From: Dactylorhiza incarnata
Taxonomy: Eukaryota; Streptophyta; Magnoliopsida; Asparagales; Orchidaceae
Assembly: GCA_033032865.1 (NCBI GenBank)
Contig: JAWHQI010000263.1
Span: 1,798,001 to 1,862,000 of the forward strand
Length of the DNA: 64,000 nucleotides
Reading direction: 5' to 3'
Positions within the stretch are counted from its first letter, which is position 1, and each line of letters begins with the position of its first letter. Position numbers and translations under genes: made by a program. Shown here in pieces: positions 1-11,700 of the stretch. The notes beneath the pieces were generated by a model. That model was given only the letters and a program-made list of their open reading frames with translations. It was not told the DNA's origin and did not search any database.

Positions 1-803
1 AGCAGGAGCACTACCTGTGGAATAAGCGCGACCAGGAGCACTTATCGCGGAATAGGCGAGAGCGGTGGCGCTTCCCGCGGAACATGTGAGAGAGGTAGTG
101 CTACATAGGAACATGAGTGAGCGGGAGAACTTCCCGCAGAACAGGCAAGAGCGGTTGCGCTTCCTGCAGAACGGGCGCGAGCGGGAGCACTCCCCGCGGA
201 ACAGACACGAGCGGGAGCGCTTCCCACAGAAAAGGCGAGAGTGGTGGTGCTTTCCGCAGAATAGGAGAAAGAGGGAGCACACCTTAGAATAGGAGCGAGT
301 GGGAGCGCTTCCCGCAGAACAGACGAGAGCGGTAGCGCTTCCTGCGGAACGGCCGTGAGCGGGAGCACTCGCCGCGGAACAGGCACGAGCGGGAGCGCTT
401 CCCGCAAAAAAGGCGAGAGCGGTGGCGCTTCCCGTAGAACAGGCGAAAGCTGGAGCACTCCCCGCGGAATAGGCGCGAGTGGGAGCGCTTCCCGCGGAAC
501 AGGAGAGAGCAGTGGCGCTTCCTGTGAAATAGACGAGAGCGACGACGCTTCCTGCAGAACATGCGGGAGCCGGAGTGCTTCCGGCGGAACAGGCGATAAC
601 GATTGTGCTTCCAGTGAAATGGATGAGAGCGGGAGCGCACCCCGCGGAACAGGTGAGAGTGATAACACTGCCCGTGGAAGAGGCACGAGCAGAAGCGCTC
701 CTCGCAGAACAGACGAGGGCGGTAGCGCTCCCCACGGAATATGTGGGAGCGGCAGCATGTCCCGTGGAATAGGGGAGAGCGGCTGCGCGAGGATGCTTAA
801 CAA
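1..803. repeat. 30-bp GC-rich minisatellite
   Basis: About 27 degenerate copies of a 30-bp unit built on the pattern GAGCGGGAGCGCTTCCCGCG followed by GAACAGGCGC. The array runs off the left edge of the window and ends near 790 to 803. Because 30 is a multiple of three and the unit has few stops, frames stay open on both strands (an antisense frame of 253 codons, a sense frame of about 249), giving decapeptide repeats such as ESGSASRGTG. I see no start context, conserved domain or flanking coding sequence, so I treat these frames as repeat by-products. Confidence 0.85.
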
Positions 804-1337
804 CGGTACTAAGGTCTGCCAAAAATGTTGGTGCGGCCCGACGGGTCCGAGCGAGGCCGCGATGAGGATTATTCTGTCTTGCTCAACCCAGTCCCTTTTA
901 GGGGAACCCCATCAATTCCCCCCCCCCCCCAGTTTTAGGAGGCCGCTGCTTATAATCGATAATCCAAAAATTTCTACCGCTCATCATGAGTCCCTGGGGG
1001 AGCATTTCGTCATTGGGGGAGCATTTCATCACTGCTCGGACGAGGAAAATTATCATGGTCGCGAGAGAGGTAAAGACTCCCTTTTGGGGATTTTCTCACG
1101 GTGAAAATATCGCGTGGAAGCTCGCCTCGTGGCACTTCCACGAAGGCACATTCATGGTGGAGCACGCGCAAGGGCGCAGAGGAGTGCACACGAGTGCGTC
1201 GCGCGACGCAGCGGGTCCGAAGGTGCCGCAATCCTTATTGGAGTGCGGCTCGGGATGCGCTTCAGGGGAGCGCGGTCCCGCCGCGCTCTAGGAAAGTGCG
1301 GCTCCGCCGCGCTCTAATGGAGGGTGGTCCCACTACG
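804..1337. other. GC-rich non-coding stretch
   Basis: No gene is supported. The stretch contains a run of about 14 C near 907 to 920, a short imperfect duplication of a GGGGGAGCATTTC motif near 995 to 1030, and GC-rich sequence leading into the next repeat array. Small open frames here overlap on both strands and have no recognisable product. Confidence 0.5.
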
Positions 1338-1534
1338 CTCCAATTAGAGCGTGGGAATGCCGTTCTCCAACTGGAGCGCGACAGGTCCAATTGGAGTGCG
1401 CGGTAACGCCACGCTCCAATTGGTGCGTGTCGGCTCTAATTGGAGCGCACGATAATGCCACACTCCAATTGGTGTGTGCGACAATGTCGCGCTCCATCAG
1501 AGTGCGCAGCTGCCGTGCTCCAACTAGAGCGCGA
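1338..1534. repeat. Array of CTCCAATTGGAG palindromes
   Basis: Eight degenerate copies of a 12-bp palindrome of the form CTCCAATTGGAG, starting near 1338, 1365, 1384, 1414, 1434, 1463, 1492 and 1518 and spaced 19 to 29 bp apart. Each is flanked by GCG or GTG. The array lies just outside the truncated 5' LTR of the gypsy element. Confidence 0.65.
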
Positions 1535-1756
1535 TGCCACTAGATGTGGTGCCTTGCCACACCTCCTCGCGGGTGCGTACGGTCCGTCCGCCCTCAAATT
1601 TTGGAGGACACAATGCGTGGCATGTGAAAATTAATTTTGAATGTTGTTCTTGAGAATGCCAAACAGCTTGCTCGCGGCTCGGAGGGCTAACCACCATCAT
1701 ACCTAAGGATTTTATCTTTTCATTTTTAGATTTGCTGAGAGAACATGGTTCCTGCC

Positions 1757-1862
1757 TGTCTAACCACTGCACCTCCGGGCTCAAGGAAGGGGCAAGACAA
1801 TCCCCTGTTGGAATTCTCCCTCTCAAGACCCTTCACGTGATCGCAAACCGAAGCCCATAACA
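1757..1862 (+). repeat. 5' LTR remnant of the gypsy element
   Basis: This segment matches the last 105 bp or so of the 3' LTR (about 6060 to 6165), including the shared GGGCTCAAGGAAGGGGCAAG motif and the terminal CCCATAACA. Upstream of about 1757 the sequence no longer resembles the 3' LTR, so about 400 bp of the 5' LTR has been lost or replaced. Confidence 0.8.
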
Positions 1863-1865
1863 TCT

Positions 1866-1878
1866 TGGTATCAGAGTC
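1866..1878 (+). other. tRNA-Met primer-binding site
   Basis: TGGTATCAGAGTC lies three bases after the LTR terminus. It matches the complement of the plant initiator tRNA-Met 3' end apart from one base, the usual priming site for plant gypsy and copia elements. Confidence 0.85.
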
Positions 1879-2727
1879 AAACGTCAAAGACCACTACTCT
1901 GAAGCCTCCCACTCTCGGTCGCGCTCGCCGATCCGGCCATCTGTGGCCCCGCCGCCGCCCAGTCAGTCCGTCGGACTGCTGTCGTTGTCGTCTGCAGCTT
2001 TTCTGTTGCCTTCCACGATGGACGAGAGTGGTCAATCCCTCCATCAAGTCGTCGAACTATTCCAAGCCATGTTCAACACCCAAACCGTGAAGATGGAAGC
2101 CCTCAACGCGCGTTTGGATGCCATGCAGGGCACACCGCGCCCCCTACCGTTTCCGCCTGCGAATCTCCATCGGCAAATCGTGTGGACTCCGCCGCTCCTC
2201 GCGCAAAAGGCTCCACTTTTCCTCGCTCCGTTCGCATGGACTTCCCATCTATGAAGGCCGCGACGAACCCCTTCCGTGGATCACGCATTACGACATTTCT
2301 TCTCAAACCAACGTACCCCCGACGACGAACGTATCGTCATATCTTTGATCCACCTACTGGGGTCGGCACATCCTTGGTTCAAGCAACTAATGCGGAAATA
2401 GCTGAATGTATCTTGGGAGGATTTCAAGGATGTGTGCACTCTCCGGTTTGTCCCCCCGCTGCGGGGCAACCACCTCGGTGACCTCATCGCCCTAAAGCAA
2501 TGGGGTTCCATTTATGCCTACTTTGAGCACTTTCAGATATTGCTAGATCGAGCTCCCTCAGTCCTGCCAGAGCAATAGATCCCACTTTTTACCGTCGGCC
2601 TCCATGAGCTCTTACGTTGGGATGTGGAGTTTCAAACCCCGCGCGACCTTACTGTGGATATGAGCCTCGCTTGGGCTTGCGAACGGCGGCTTCGCTTGGA
2701 CCGGCGCCGCCTGGCCGCCGTGATATG

Positions 2728-2752
2728 CCCCCCCCCCCCCCCCCCCCCCCCC
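2728..2752 (+). repeat. 25-base poly-C tract
   Basis: An uninterrupted run of 25 C lies inside the gag remnant. It is one of several long poly-C or poly-G tracts in retroelements of this window, and its exact length in the assembly is uncertain. Confidence 0.9.
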
Positions 2753-3079
2753 GGCTCGAACAGCTGCCGGCATAACCAACACCAAAACAACCCCCGGGGA
2801 GGAAACGACTCGTCCTCCTTTCCGCCATCGTCTTTCCACCGCCGAAATGGCAGACTGTCGCGCAAAAGGCTTGTGTTTCAATTGTGATGAACCCTTCACA
2901 CCCGGCCACTGATGCACAAGGTTATTTTGGCTTGAAGTGGATGATTCGTCTGATGACGACGATGATGGAGGCGGCGACACCGGTATACCTAAACTCTCTC
3001 TCCATGCCATTGCGGGCCCTCAAGAGGGTTAAACAATTAAGATGTACGTGGAATTGGTGGCGAACACCTACTTGCTCTC

Positions 3080-5567
3080 ATGGATTCCGGCAGCACCCAC
3101 AACTTCATTCGACAAGGCATGGCGTCCTGTTTACAACTCCGATTCTTTTCCCATGGTCGTGTGCATGTGGCAGTGGCAAATGGGCAACAGATGCAATGCC
3201 CCAGGGTATGTCATCGCATTGCCCTTGTGGTGGACGGGTACCACTCGCATGCGGACATGTTCGTTGTGTATTTACGCGGCTTCGAAGTGGTTTTGGGCGC
3301 CTGTTGGCTCCGCAGGACCCCTCACGTGGGATTTCGACCGTGTCACCAAGTCTACTCATGCCAGACTCCCTCATCCTTTCTCGTGCATACCACACCTCTC
3401 CCCACCCCGCACGCGGTTAAGGACAGTCTCCCCTCCGATCTTTCGGATATCTTCCACTCTTTTGTCGGCATATTCCTTCCATTGGAGGGTATTCCGCCCA
3501 GTCTCCATCAGGATCATCGCATTTGCCTCCTCCCTGGAACAAACCTGATTGTGGTACGACCGTACCGTTATCCATTCCATCAGAAGGATGAAATCGAGCG
3601 GCAGTGTGGGCTTATGCTCCAACTAGGACTCATATGGCACAGCGTCTCGTCATTCTCCTCTCTGGTCCTCTTAGTGCATAAGAAGGATGGTTTGTGGCGT
3701 CTTTGCGTGGATTACCAAGCCCTCAATACTCACACCGTGAAGGATAAGTTTCCTATTCCGGTGGTGGAAGAGCTCTTGGATGAATTGCATGGAGCATGCT
3801 TCTTCTCTAAACTCGTCCTGTCTTCGAGTTATCACCAAGTCCGCATGGTGGCCACAGACGTGGAGAAGATAGTCTTTCGCACCCACCATGGTCATTTCGA
3901 GTTCTTGGTGATGTCGTTCAGCCTTACGAACACACCCTCCACATTTCAGGCTTTAATGAACAAGGTATTTCACCCACTCCTCCGTAAATCTGTCCTTGTT
4001 TTCTTTGATGACATTTTAGTCTCAGTAAGTCATGGGGAGAACACTTGCAGCACCTCCATACTGTTCTCCAGTTGATTGAGGCTCATCGTTTGGTTCTCAA
4101 GTCCACCATGTGCTCTTTCGGCAAAGGATCCGTTACCTATTTGGGTCATATTGATTGGCCTCGCCAAGGCTGTCTAGCATTAGAGACCGTATATGTGGGG
4201 TCGTGCCTTCGTGATCCGCACCGATCACTATAGCCTCAAATACCATTTGGAACAACGTCTCTCCATCGTGCCGCAACAACGATGGGTGAGCAACCTGCTA
4301 GACTTTGATTTCCGGGTGGAATACAAGGTGGGAGTGTTAAACCGCGCCGCCGACGCGCTCTCTCGTTGGGACCCGCCAATCGAGGCATCATTGTGTGCCA
4401 TCTCCTTACCGACGGACGACCTCCTCTCCATGCTTCGTCGTGAGATCCAACTCTCCCCAAGCTTGGTCGAGCTCCTACGTCGGGCGGAAGGCCTCCTAGC
4501 CCTGTCGTGGGCAGCCCGCCATGGCCTCATTATTTATCGGGATCGGGTCTACGTGGACTCGTCTTCGCCTCTCATTTCAACTATTTTGGAGGGCACACAC
4601 TGCCGCAGTCATGAAGGGATTCACTGCACGCTCCAACGCCTCCACACCAAATTGTTTTGGAAGGGGATGCGCAAACAAGTGCAAGCATTCATTACGGCCT
4701 ATGTCGTGTGTCAAAAGAATAAATCTGATCACCTCCTCCCCGCCGGTCTCTTGCAGCCCCTACCGGTCCCAACGCAAATCTGGGCCGCCATGTTCATGGA
4801 TTTTGTCAAAGGACTGCCCACCGCTTAAGGAAAATCCGTCCTTATGGTGGTTGTGGATCGTTTTTCTAAGGGGGCACATTTCATTGCATTGGCACGCCCC
4901 CTTCTTGCGGAAAATGTGGCCCGGATATTTTTTCAAGAAATTTTTCACTTGCATGACATGCCCGAGACCCTCGGGTCAGATCGCGACAAGGTCTTGACGA
5001 GCAATTATTGGAAGGAGCTCTTCTCCCTTAGCGGCACCAAGATCTCCTTCTCCTCGCCATATCACCCCCAGTATGATGGACAAATGGAGGTTGTTAACCG
5101 GACGGTGAAAATGTATTTGCATTGTATCACCGGAGATCGACCGCGGGATTGACCTCGCTGGCTACCTTGGATTGAATATTGCTACAATATTGTGTACCAC
5201 ACGGCGCTCCAAACCACTCCATTCCGCCTCGCATGAAGGTGGCACCGCCTTGCTGGAGTCGGTCGACCGTGAACTAATGGATCATTACGAGTTCTTGCTA
5301 GCAGTCCGGGAATGCCTTCTACAGGCTCAACATTGCGTGGAGATTGCCTACAACCGCGGCCACCGCGAGCTTGCCTTCTCTATCGGAGACTGGGTGTGGG
5401 TTCGGCGGAGACCTTTCCGTCAACTTTCCTCCGCCAAGCCACCTTCCAACAATTTGGGACCGAAATTTTTTGACCCTTTCCAGATCACGGGCCGCATTGG
5501 AGACGTGGCCTACCAGCTCGGCCTTCCCCCGGAAGCCTGCATTCATGATGTTTTCCATCTCTCTTAA
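3080..5567 (+). pseudogene. Gypsy Pol remnant (PR, RT, RNase H, IN)
   Basis: The frame opens with the aspartic protease signature MDSGSTHNFI at 3080. Reverse transcriptase follows at about 3540 to 4080, with HKKDGLWRLCVDYQALN and the catalytic FFDDIL. After a shift near 4045 the text jumps from SVTYLGHID to late RNase H (RTDHYSLKYHLEQR, 4205 on) with DALSRW, so the RT thumb and early RNase H are missing. Integrase runs from about 4590: its zinc finger has HCRSHEGIH but the first Cys of the CxxC pair is Tyr (TAYVVCQKNK), a stop sits at 4826 to 4828, and the core keeps DFVKGLP, GSDRDKVLTS and YHPQYDGQMEVVNR. Another stop lies near 5150. The integrase C-terminus ends with PPEACIHDVFHLS at 5567. 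Inactive by many lesions. Confidence 0.9.
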
Positions 5568-5659
5568 CTCAAGCCGTTTGTCGGATCACCGCCACCTTCT
5601 CCCATAGTCGAGATTCCGATGCAACTTGCGGACAAGATGCCTCTCAACGGGGGCAGAGA

Positions 5660-6165
5660 TGTTATGGTGCCAGATGAGATGAACCCACTTTGGGGCTGCA
5701 CCTACCAACGCCACCTTCATGCGACGGACGGATGAGCGTTATCTTTATTGCTTTTAATATTTTCCTTGTCACGCGTAATATTTTATCTTATGCGTTTGAA
5801 TATTTTACCTTGTGCGTTTGAATATTTTATCATGTTGTTTTTATTAGTATTTCCACGTGTAGTAAGCCCAAGTGAAGGCAGGACTTTGTGTTGGACCAGC
5901 TATAGGGTCCAGTTGTTTTGGCTAATCATTTATGCAAGAAATCATTCCTACTATCTCTCTCCGCCCCTTTTCCCATCCATGTGTACGTGTGTGACCTAGC
6001 CGATGGAACCCATCCACCGCAAGGTCTCCTACCTCTCTCCCTCTCGGTATTACCCTCACCGTCCAACCATTGCACCTCCGGGCTCAAGGAAGGGGCAAGC
6101 CAATCCCCTATTGGAATTCTCCCTCTCAAGACCCTTCACGCGATCGCAATCCGGAGCCCATAACA
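5660..6165 (+). repeat. 3' LTR of the gypsy element (506 bp)
   Basis: Starts TGTTATGG and ends CCATAACA, a terminal inverted repeat, right after a purine-rich tract (GGGGGCAGAGA, 5649 to 5659). The last 105 bp or so match the 5' LTR remnant. The interior is AT-rich with repeated TGAATATTTTA blocks near 5750 to 5830. Confidence 0.85.
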
Positions 6166-8483
6166 GATAGATGTCCAATTCTTATGTGGATTTCCAATGG
6201 TGTTTATTTCACTCTAGATCATGCAATAGGTGTATCATCAAAAGATACAAGTCATTGCTAGTATTACTATTACCCCTCCCTTTCGTCTGTCTTGTAGTAC
6301 AATTCTGCAAAACACAATGATTGCTAAAGAATGTTACAATACAGTCTTAATCATTGGTAATCTTCCTCAGAAACAACAATCTGAAAGGAGAGCCATGAAT
6401 ATGAGGAACATTCTTCATAGAGATATGTAGCAAAATATGAGCAGTACCAGCATCAAAGATGGATTGTGTCTATCTACTAATTCCTGTTAAGGAGGTTAGA
6501 GAATATGTCCAACATACTACTTGAGAAACCAATCTGTGATCAGAGGCACTGGAATCAATTGTGTCTATCTAAGTAATACCAACAGTAGAATCTCCGGCCA
6601 TCCAAGTCAACCGATCATAGTTCCGCTAACACACATAAATATCATAGCTACAACCAAGTTATTAATGAGATGATGAGAGTGATGGGAAACGAGTCAATGT
6701 AGCGAACATAGGATCAGAAAAGGCTATTCAGCACAAATGGAGGGGTCCACAAAAGCTCGCACAACACAACGTGGAAGAGTTCACATAGGCTAATGGAGTT
6801 CACATAGGTCAGTGGTGCCGGGAAGTTCTAGCAAGATGTTCTGACTACTTCATTGATAACATGTACAATCACCATAGAAGCCACAGCTTTCATCTAGAAA
6901 GAACATGTCTCTCTTTGCCTCCCCTCTAGACAGAATTGGGACAGCTGCCAAAGAGTGAAATTAAGAACTTAAAACCTTCTGTTTAGGAGGGGAGGAATAA
7001 ACATGGAAAAATAGATAGATTTGGTCTCATCTTTCTTAATCTCAACAAGATTATCTTACACAGGTATCAATGAGTTAAAATCCTCAAACAATAGTTGACA
7101 TTCCATAAAGTATATTGCCCAAATATTTTCTCCTACAGACTAGCAACATAACTTCTGAAGGACACTGAAGACCCTCGTCATATTAGTAATACCACAATTA
7201 ATCATCTGACAATAGTTCCATGCATCTTTTGATTAGAATGAATGCAATACATGAAAATATTATATTGATCAAAGATGCATAAAGATTATCATCCTTTTTC
7301 CCGAAGCAGCATATTTCTCAGGCTGTCTCTTTACCTGGGAATGGATCGATTAAATGGTTAGCTCTCATATGTGCAAGTAGAGTGTGATAAACGACATGAC
7401 TCCACTATGCAAAGTTTTCACTGGTAAGCTTCAAACCTATAAGCTCTCTCTCATGTGCAAGCTCTCTTATGACCAAGATTACTGAGTGAAAAGAATAGCA
7501 CTGCAACAAAAAAAACAAGATCAGACTACTACACAGCAACCAACTACCACACATATCAGGGCACCCACCAGCTAGTATTGCATCATACTGCAATGCTCAT
7601 CAACGGCCAAGAGAATTGTGAAGGAATAGAGAAAAAAACGTGGGTGGATATGGGCGATAGAGGTTGCGCCATCGTTCCAACAACAGGCTTAGGAAGACCA
7701 CCTTTCCTCGCCCATAATTTTCCGAAGGGTGTTTTCTCTACAAAAGGAATGACAAGTTGCCTAGGAGGTAAGGAACGACCCATTTTCCTCATTCTATAAT
7801 ATTGTTATCAATGCTTGCTCAAGTTTGAATCCTACTATCAATAGAGGCTTCCGGGCAAGTCGAATCAATAGTGTCTTTGTTTGCACAAGTTGAAATCATG
7901 TTATCGACCATAGAGAAATTGTGATGTCGTCAGCTGGCTATATCGACAATACGATCACGCTAGAGGAGTGACATGATCATAAACTAGTTCTTGAGAAATG
8001 TAGCGCAATCAATAATGGCCGGGGCATTGATGCCACAATGGTTTAGGGCTTCAAAACCCTCTCAAGATCTTCAGATGACTCTGAGTACTCATTCATATAT
8101 ACAAGCATGTCAAAAACTGGTAAATGAGTCAAGCCCCCACAGTGCCGCACATATATGCTAACAAATCTGTAAGACTTCAGTTAAGAATTCATTATCTCAA
8201 GAGAGATAATCAAATGACCCAAGATCTTCCTGAAAAAAAATACAATTAATGCAGAAATCATGTAGTGAGGAAAACTGTATGTTTGATTCATAATAATCAA
8301 AGTAAAGAATTACAAACATGCCATTACTGCTTACTAGTCATTACCACTATAAAACATAATTTACTATTCAATGTCCAAATGCATATATTTAATGGCTCAT
8401 TAGAGACAGTTCTTTGTTAACTGAGATTGTTTACAATATCTGCTTCTGTAGTTTTTCTCTGAAGTTCAGTGTGCATAGGTTAC
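6166..8483. other. Intergenic or intronic sequence
   Basis: AT-rich sequence with no gene I can support. It lies downstream of the last recognised TDP1-like exon on the minus strand, so it could be intron, but I found no exon carrying the HKD catalytic motifs of TDP1. Minus-strand text around 7583 to 8100 looks like heavily decayed coding sequence with many stops, and I could not assign it. Confidence 0.45.
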
Positions 8484-8708
8484 CTCTATTATATCATCAA
8501 TAGCAACCGAATCTTTATTTGCCCATTCAGGAAGACCTTGTACTCGCATTAGTCGGAAGATGAGAGATAATCTATCATGGGAAATATCAAACTGGTGAAT
8601 TTCCTTGGCATTAGAAGAAACCTTAATTGCATCGGCAGTTGAAAAAGAAGAGCCAGATCTACACACAACTGAATGGTTCACTTCAAGAAAATTATTGTCC
8701 TCCAAATT
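8484..8708 (-). CDS. Exon 3 of TDP1-like gene
   Basis: Seventy-five codons, opening NLEDNNFLEVNHSVVC after a GTACAG acceptor and ending AIDDIIE at GAG followed by GTAACC. The RVQGLPEWANKDSVAIDDII text is the part that suggests a TDP1 domain. Reading past the donor reaches a stop within a few codons. Confidence 0.6.
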
Positions 8709-11700
8709 CTGTACAGATATCCACTAAAATGATTGCTTGAAAAAAATGACTATCAATTAACAAAGGAAGTAGGTAAGCCACAAAAAGAAACAATAAAACA
8801 CCTGTAAAGTTCTTGCGAATGCTTCATCTTGAAGAATTTGATGACTTCTCATATAAACTAAGGCGGACTCATCTGCTTGTTTCAGTGCTTTATCTGAGAA
8901 GTGTAAATCTCTTCCTGAAGAGGATACATTCTCCTCAACAGCTTTCACATACTTGAAGAAATGATTACCCGGAATCAATTCAAGAATGTCACCATCATTA
9001 ATTATGATTTTCTCTCGAGAGCTTAGCCTCCTTTTCAGATTCCCCGATTTAAAATTTACTGGGTCAGGACCTTCCTATAGAGCCATTAAAATATTTAAAA
9101 TCTCTATCACAAAAGATTAAACTTAAGCACTGTTGATGATAAAGAATTCTTATAAAACCCCATAAAATTGTCCAAAACAAAATCTATAAATAGTCACAGT
9201 GATTAAGAAAGGAACAAATTATATAGTAAAACAAAGATCTACAGAAATTGGTAGTATTGTTATCACCATCATTCATATTATCTTATCACAACCACTTGGG
9301 GTCAATCCCTCTTGTTGAAATGTCACTAAAATGAGAGAGCCGCTATTCCAATACAATATTCGGGTATATATAGATAACCCGTACAACAATAATAATACTA
9401 CGCAACATAAAAATAACGATAACGCAAACTCAACACCCCCCCCCCCCCCCCCCCCTCAAGTTGGGCGTGTAGTGTCAGCCATGCCAAACTTGCCGATAAG
9501 ATTATTGAACATATTGAAGCTCAAACCCTTCGTGAGAACATCAGCCAACTGTTGATCAGATGGTACGAATGGGGTAACCACTGTCCCCCTGTCAATATTC
9601 TCCTTAATGAAATGCCTGTCGATTTCGATGTGCTTCGTGCGATCATGCTGTACTGGATTGTGCGCTATAGAAATCGCCGCTTTATTGTCGCAATACAACC
9701 TGACAGGCTCATTCCTCTTCAAACCCAGTTCCCCAAGGATGGTAGAGATCCATAGTCCTTCACAAATGTCATGGGCCATCGCCCTAAACTCGGCCTCAGC
9801 ACTCGATCTAGCAACAACATGTTGCTTCTTGCTCCTCCAACTAACTAGATTTCCTCCGACCATAGCACAATATCCCGAGGTGGAACGTCTGTCAGATGGC
9901 GATCCAGCCCAGTCTGCATCAGTATAGACTTCAATAGTCAATATTTCATTTTTTGAAAATAGGATGCCCTTCCCTGGTGAGGACTTGAGGTATCTGAGGA
10001 CTCGATGCGCAGCGTCAACATGTCGGGTCTTGGGAGTGTGCATGAACTGACTGAGAACTTCCACTGCATAAGAAATGTCAGGGCGAGTGTGAGATAAGTA
10101 GATTAATTTCCCAACCAGCCTCTGGAAACCGGGGATATCTTCAATCACATCACCATCATCCCTACCTAGCTTGTGGTTGGTCTCGATTGGGGTATCGGCA
10201 GGTCTACAACCACTCATTCCGGTAGCATCGAGAAGATCGAGCGTATATTTCCTTTGAGATAAGAAAATACCGTGCTTTGACCTCGCAACCTCAATGCCTA
10301 AGAAGTACTTGAGGTCCCCCAAGTCTTTCACATCGAACTCCTTAGCCAATTTTCCCTTAAGGGCCTGAATCTCCACGTCGTCATCCCCAGTTATTATAAT
10401 ATCGTCCACATACACTATTAGGACTGCCAATTTCCCTTTGCTGATTCTTATAAACATAGTATGGTCTGCATTGCTCTGGCTGTATCCGAAACTATGCATG
10501 GCTTTGTGGAACCTTCCAAACCAAGCTCTGGCTGATTGTTTTAGGCCATATAGCGGCCTCTTTAACTTGCACACTTTCCCTGTGGATCCCTGTGGAGTGA
10601 GCCCCGGAGGAAGAGCCATGTACACCTCTTCTTCGAGATCGCCATGAAGGTAGGCGTTCTTGACATCTAATTGGCAAAGTTTCCACCCCTTGCAAGCAGC
10701 GCAAGAAATAAGGATCCTGATTGAGTTCATCTTTGCAACAGGAGCAAACGTCTCCTGGTAATCAATACCCTCCGTCTGAGAGTAGCCTCTCGCCACCAGC
10801 CTTGCCTTGTATCGTTCCACAACTCCCGAGGGATTCTGTTTGACAGCGAACACCCATTTGCATCCCACCACTTTCTTTCCTGGAGGTAATTGAACCAAAT
10901 CCCATGTGTTGTTCTTCTCCAGGGCATTCATTTCTTCAAACATGGCCAACTTCCATCTGTCATCGGAAATGGCATCCTGCCACGAAGTTGGGACAGAGAC
11001 AGATGACAAAGAGGAAACAAACACTCTATGGGAGGTTGTTAGAGAAGTATAAGACACGAATTGAGATAGGGTGCCGAGTAGGAGTACCTTCCGACGGGTC
11101 AGGTGGGTGATCTGATATCCAGATGTTAGGCCGCGTGTTTGAAACCTTTTGCCGACGAGAGTAAACCTGTAGGGGTTTATGGACCTGGACCTCTACAGGT
11201 GGGGCATATGGACTAGCGGGAGTAGGTAGAGTGGGATGATATGCGGGAGGAATGGGACTAGCGGGAGTAGGTAGAGTGGGATGATATGCGGGAGGAATAG
11301 GTAAAGGGATGATCTCCAGAGAAAAAGGGGAATTCACTTCCGACGTAGGAGAGGCCCCCCCCTGAAGTGAGGACCCGTAATAACTCTCTGATTCACGGAA
11401 CGTGACATCCATGGTGACGAAAACCTTCTTGCTGACAGGGTCATAACATTTATACCCTTTCTGAGTAGGGGAATATCCGATGAACACACACTTGTGCGCA
11501 CGGGCATCAAGTTTCGAGCGGTGGTAGATGTGGACAAAGCAAACACATCCAAAGACACGAGGTTGTAGAATGGTAGGTGGCACGCCAAGCATGGTAAGGG
11601 GAGTTTCGAAACCGAGAACACGTGAAGGCATACGGTTGATAAGATACGCCGCGGTGAGAACCGCATCGCCCCAGTAGTACTTTGGAAGATGCATGTGAAG

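Larger units (their letters stand above)
1865..2960 (+). pseudogene. Gag remnant of the gypsy element
   Basis: Broken gag. The N-terminal part (about 1865 to 2254) encodes a stretch containing MDESGQSLHQVVELFQAMF, typical of plant gypsy Gag leaders. Frames then shift several times. A nucleocapsid zinc knuckle is visible at about 2847 to 2935, reading CFNCDEPFTPGH followed by a TGA at 2910 to 2912 where the family usually has a basic residue, then the final Cys. An acidic DDSSDDDDD stretch follows. A 25-base C run at 2728 to 2752 interrupts the coding sequence. No functional Gag can be made. Confidence 0.75.
1757..6165 (+). mobile_element. Decayed Ty3/gypsy LTR retrotransposon
   Basis: The element has a 5' LTR remnant, a tRNA-Met primer-binding site, gag with a zinc knuckle, then protease, reverse transcriptase, RNase H and integrase in the Ty3/gypsy order, and a complete 3' LTR. 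The frames carry many stops and shifts, and a deletion near 4150 to 4190 joins the reverse transcriptase palm directly to late RNase H, so it cannot be autonomous. The order RT, RNase H, integrase is diagnostic of Ty3/gypsy rather than copia. No target-site duplication can be checked because most of the 5' LTR is missing. Confidence 0.9.

Noticed and set aside
42..803. 253-codon antisense frame and 249-codon sense frame
   Set aside because: Both are read-through of a 30-bp stop-poor minisatellite with no domain or start context.
7405..7792. Minus-strand frames as further TDP1-like exons
   Set aside because: No HKD or TDP1-like motif and no matching splice phase could be found.
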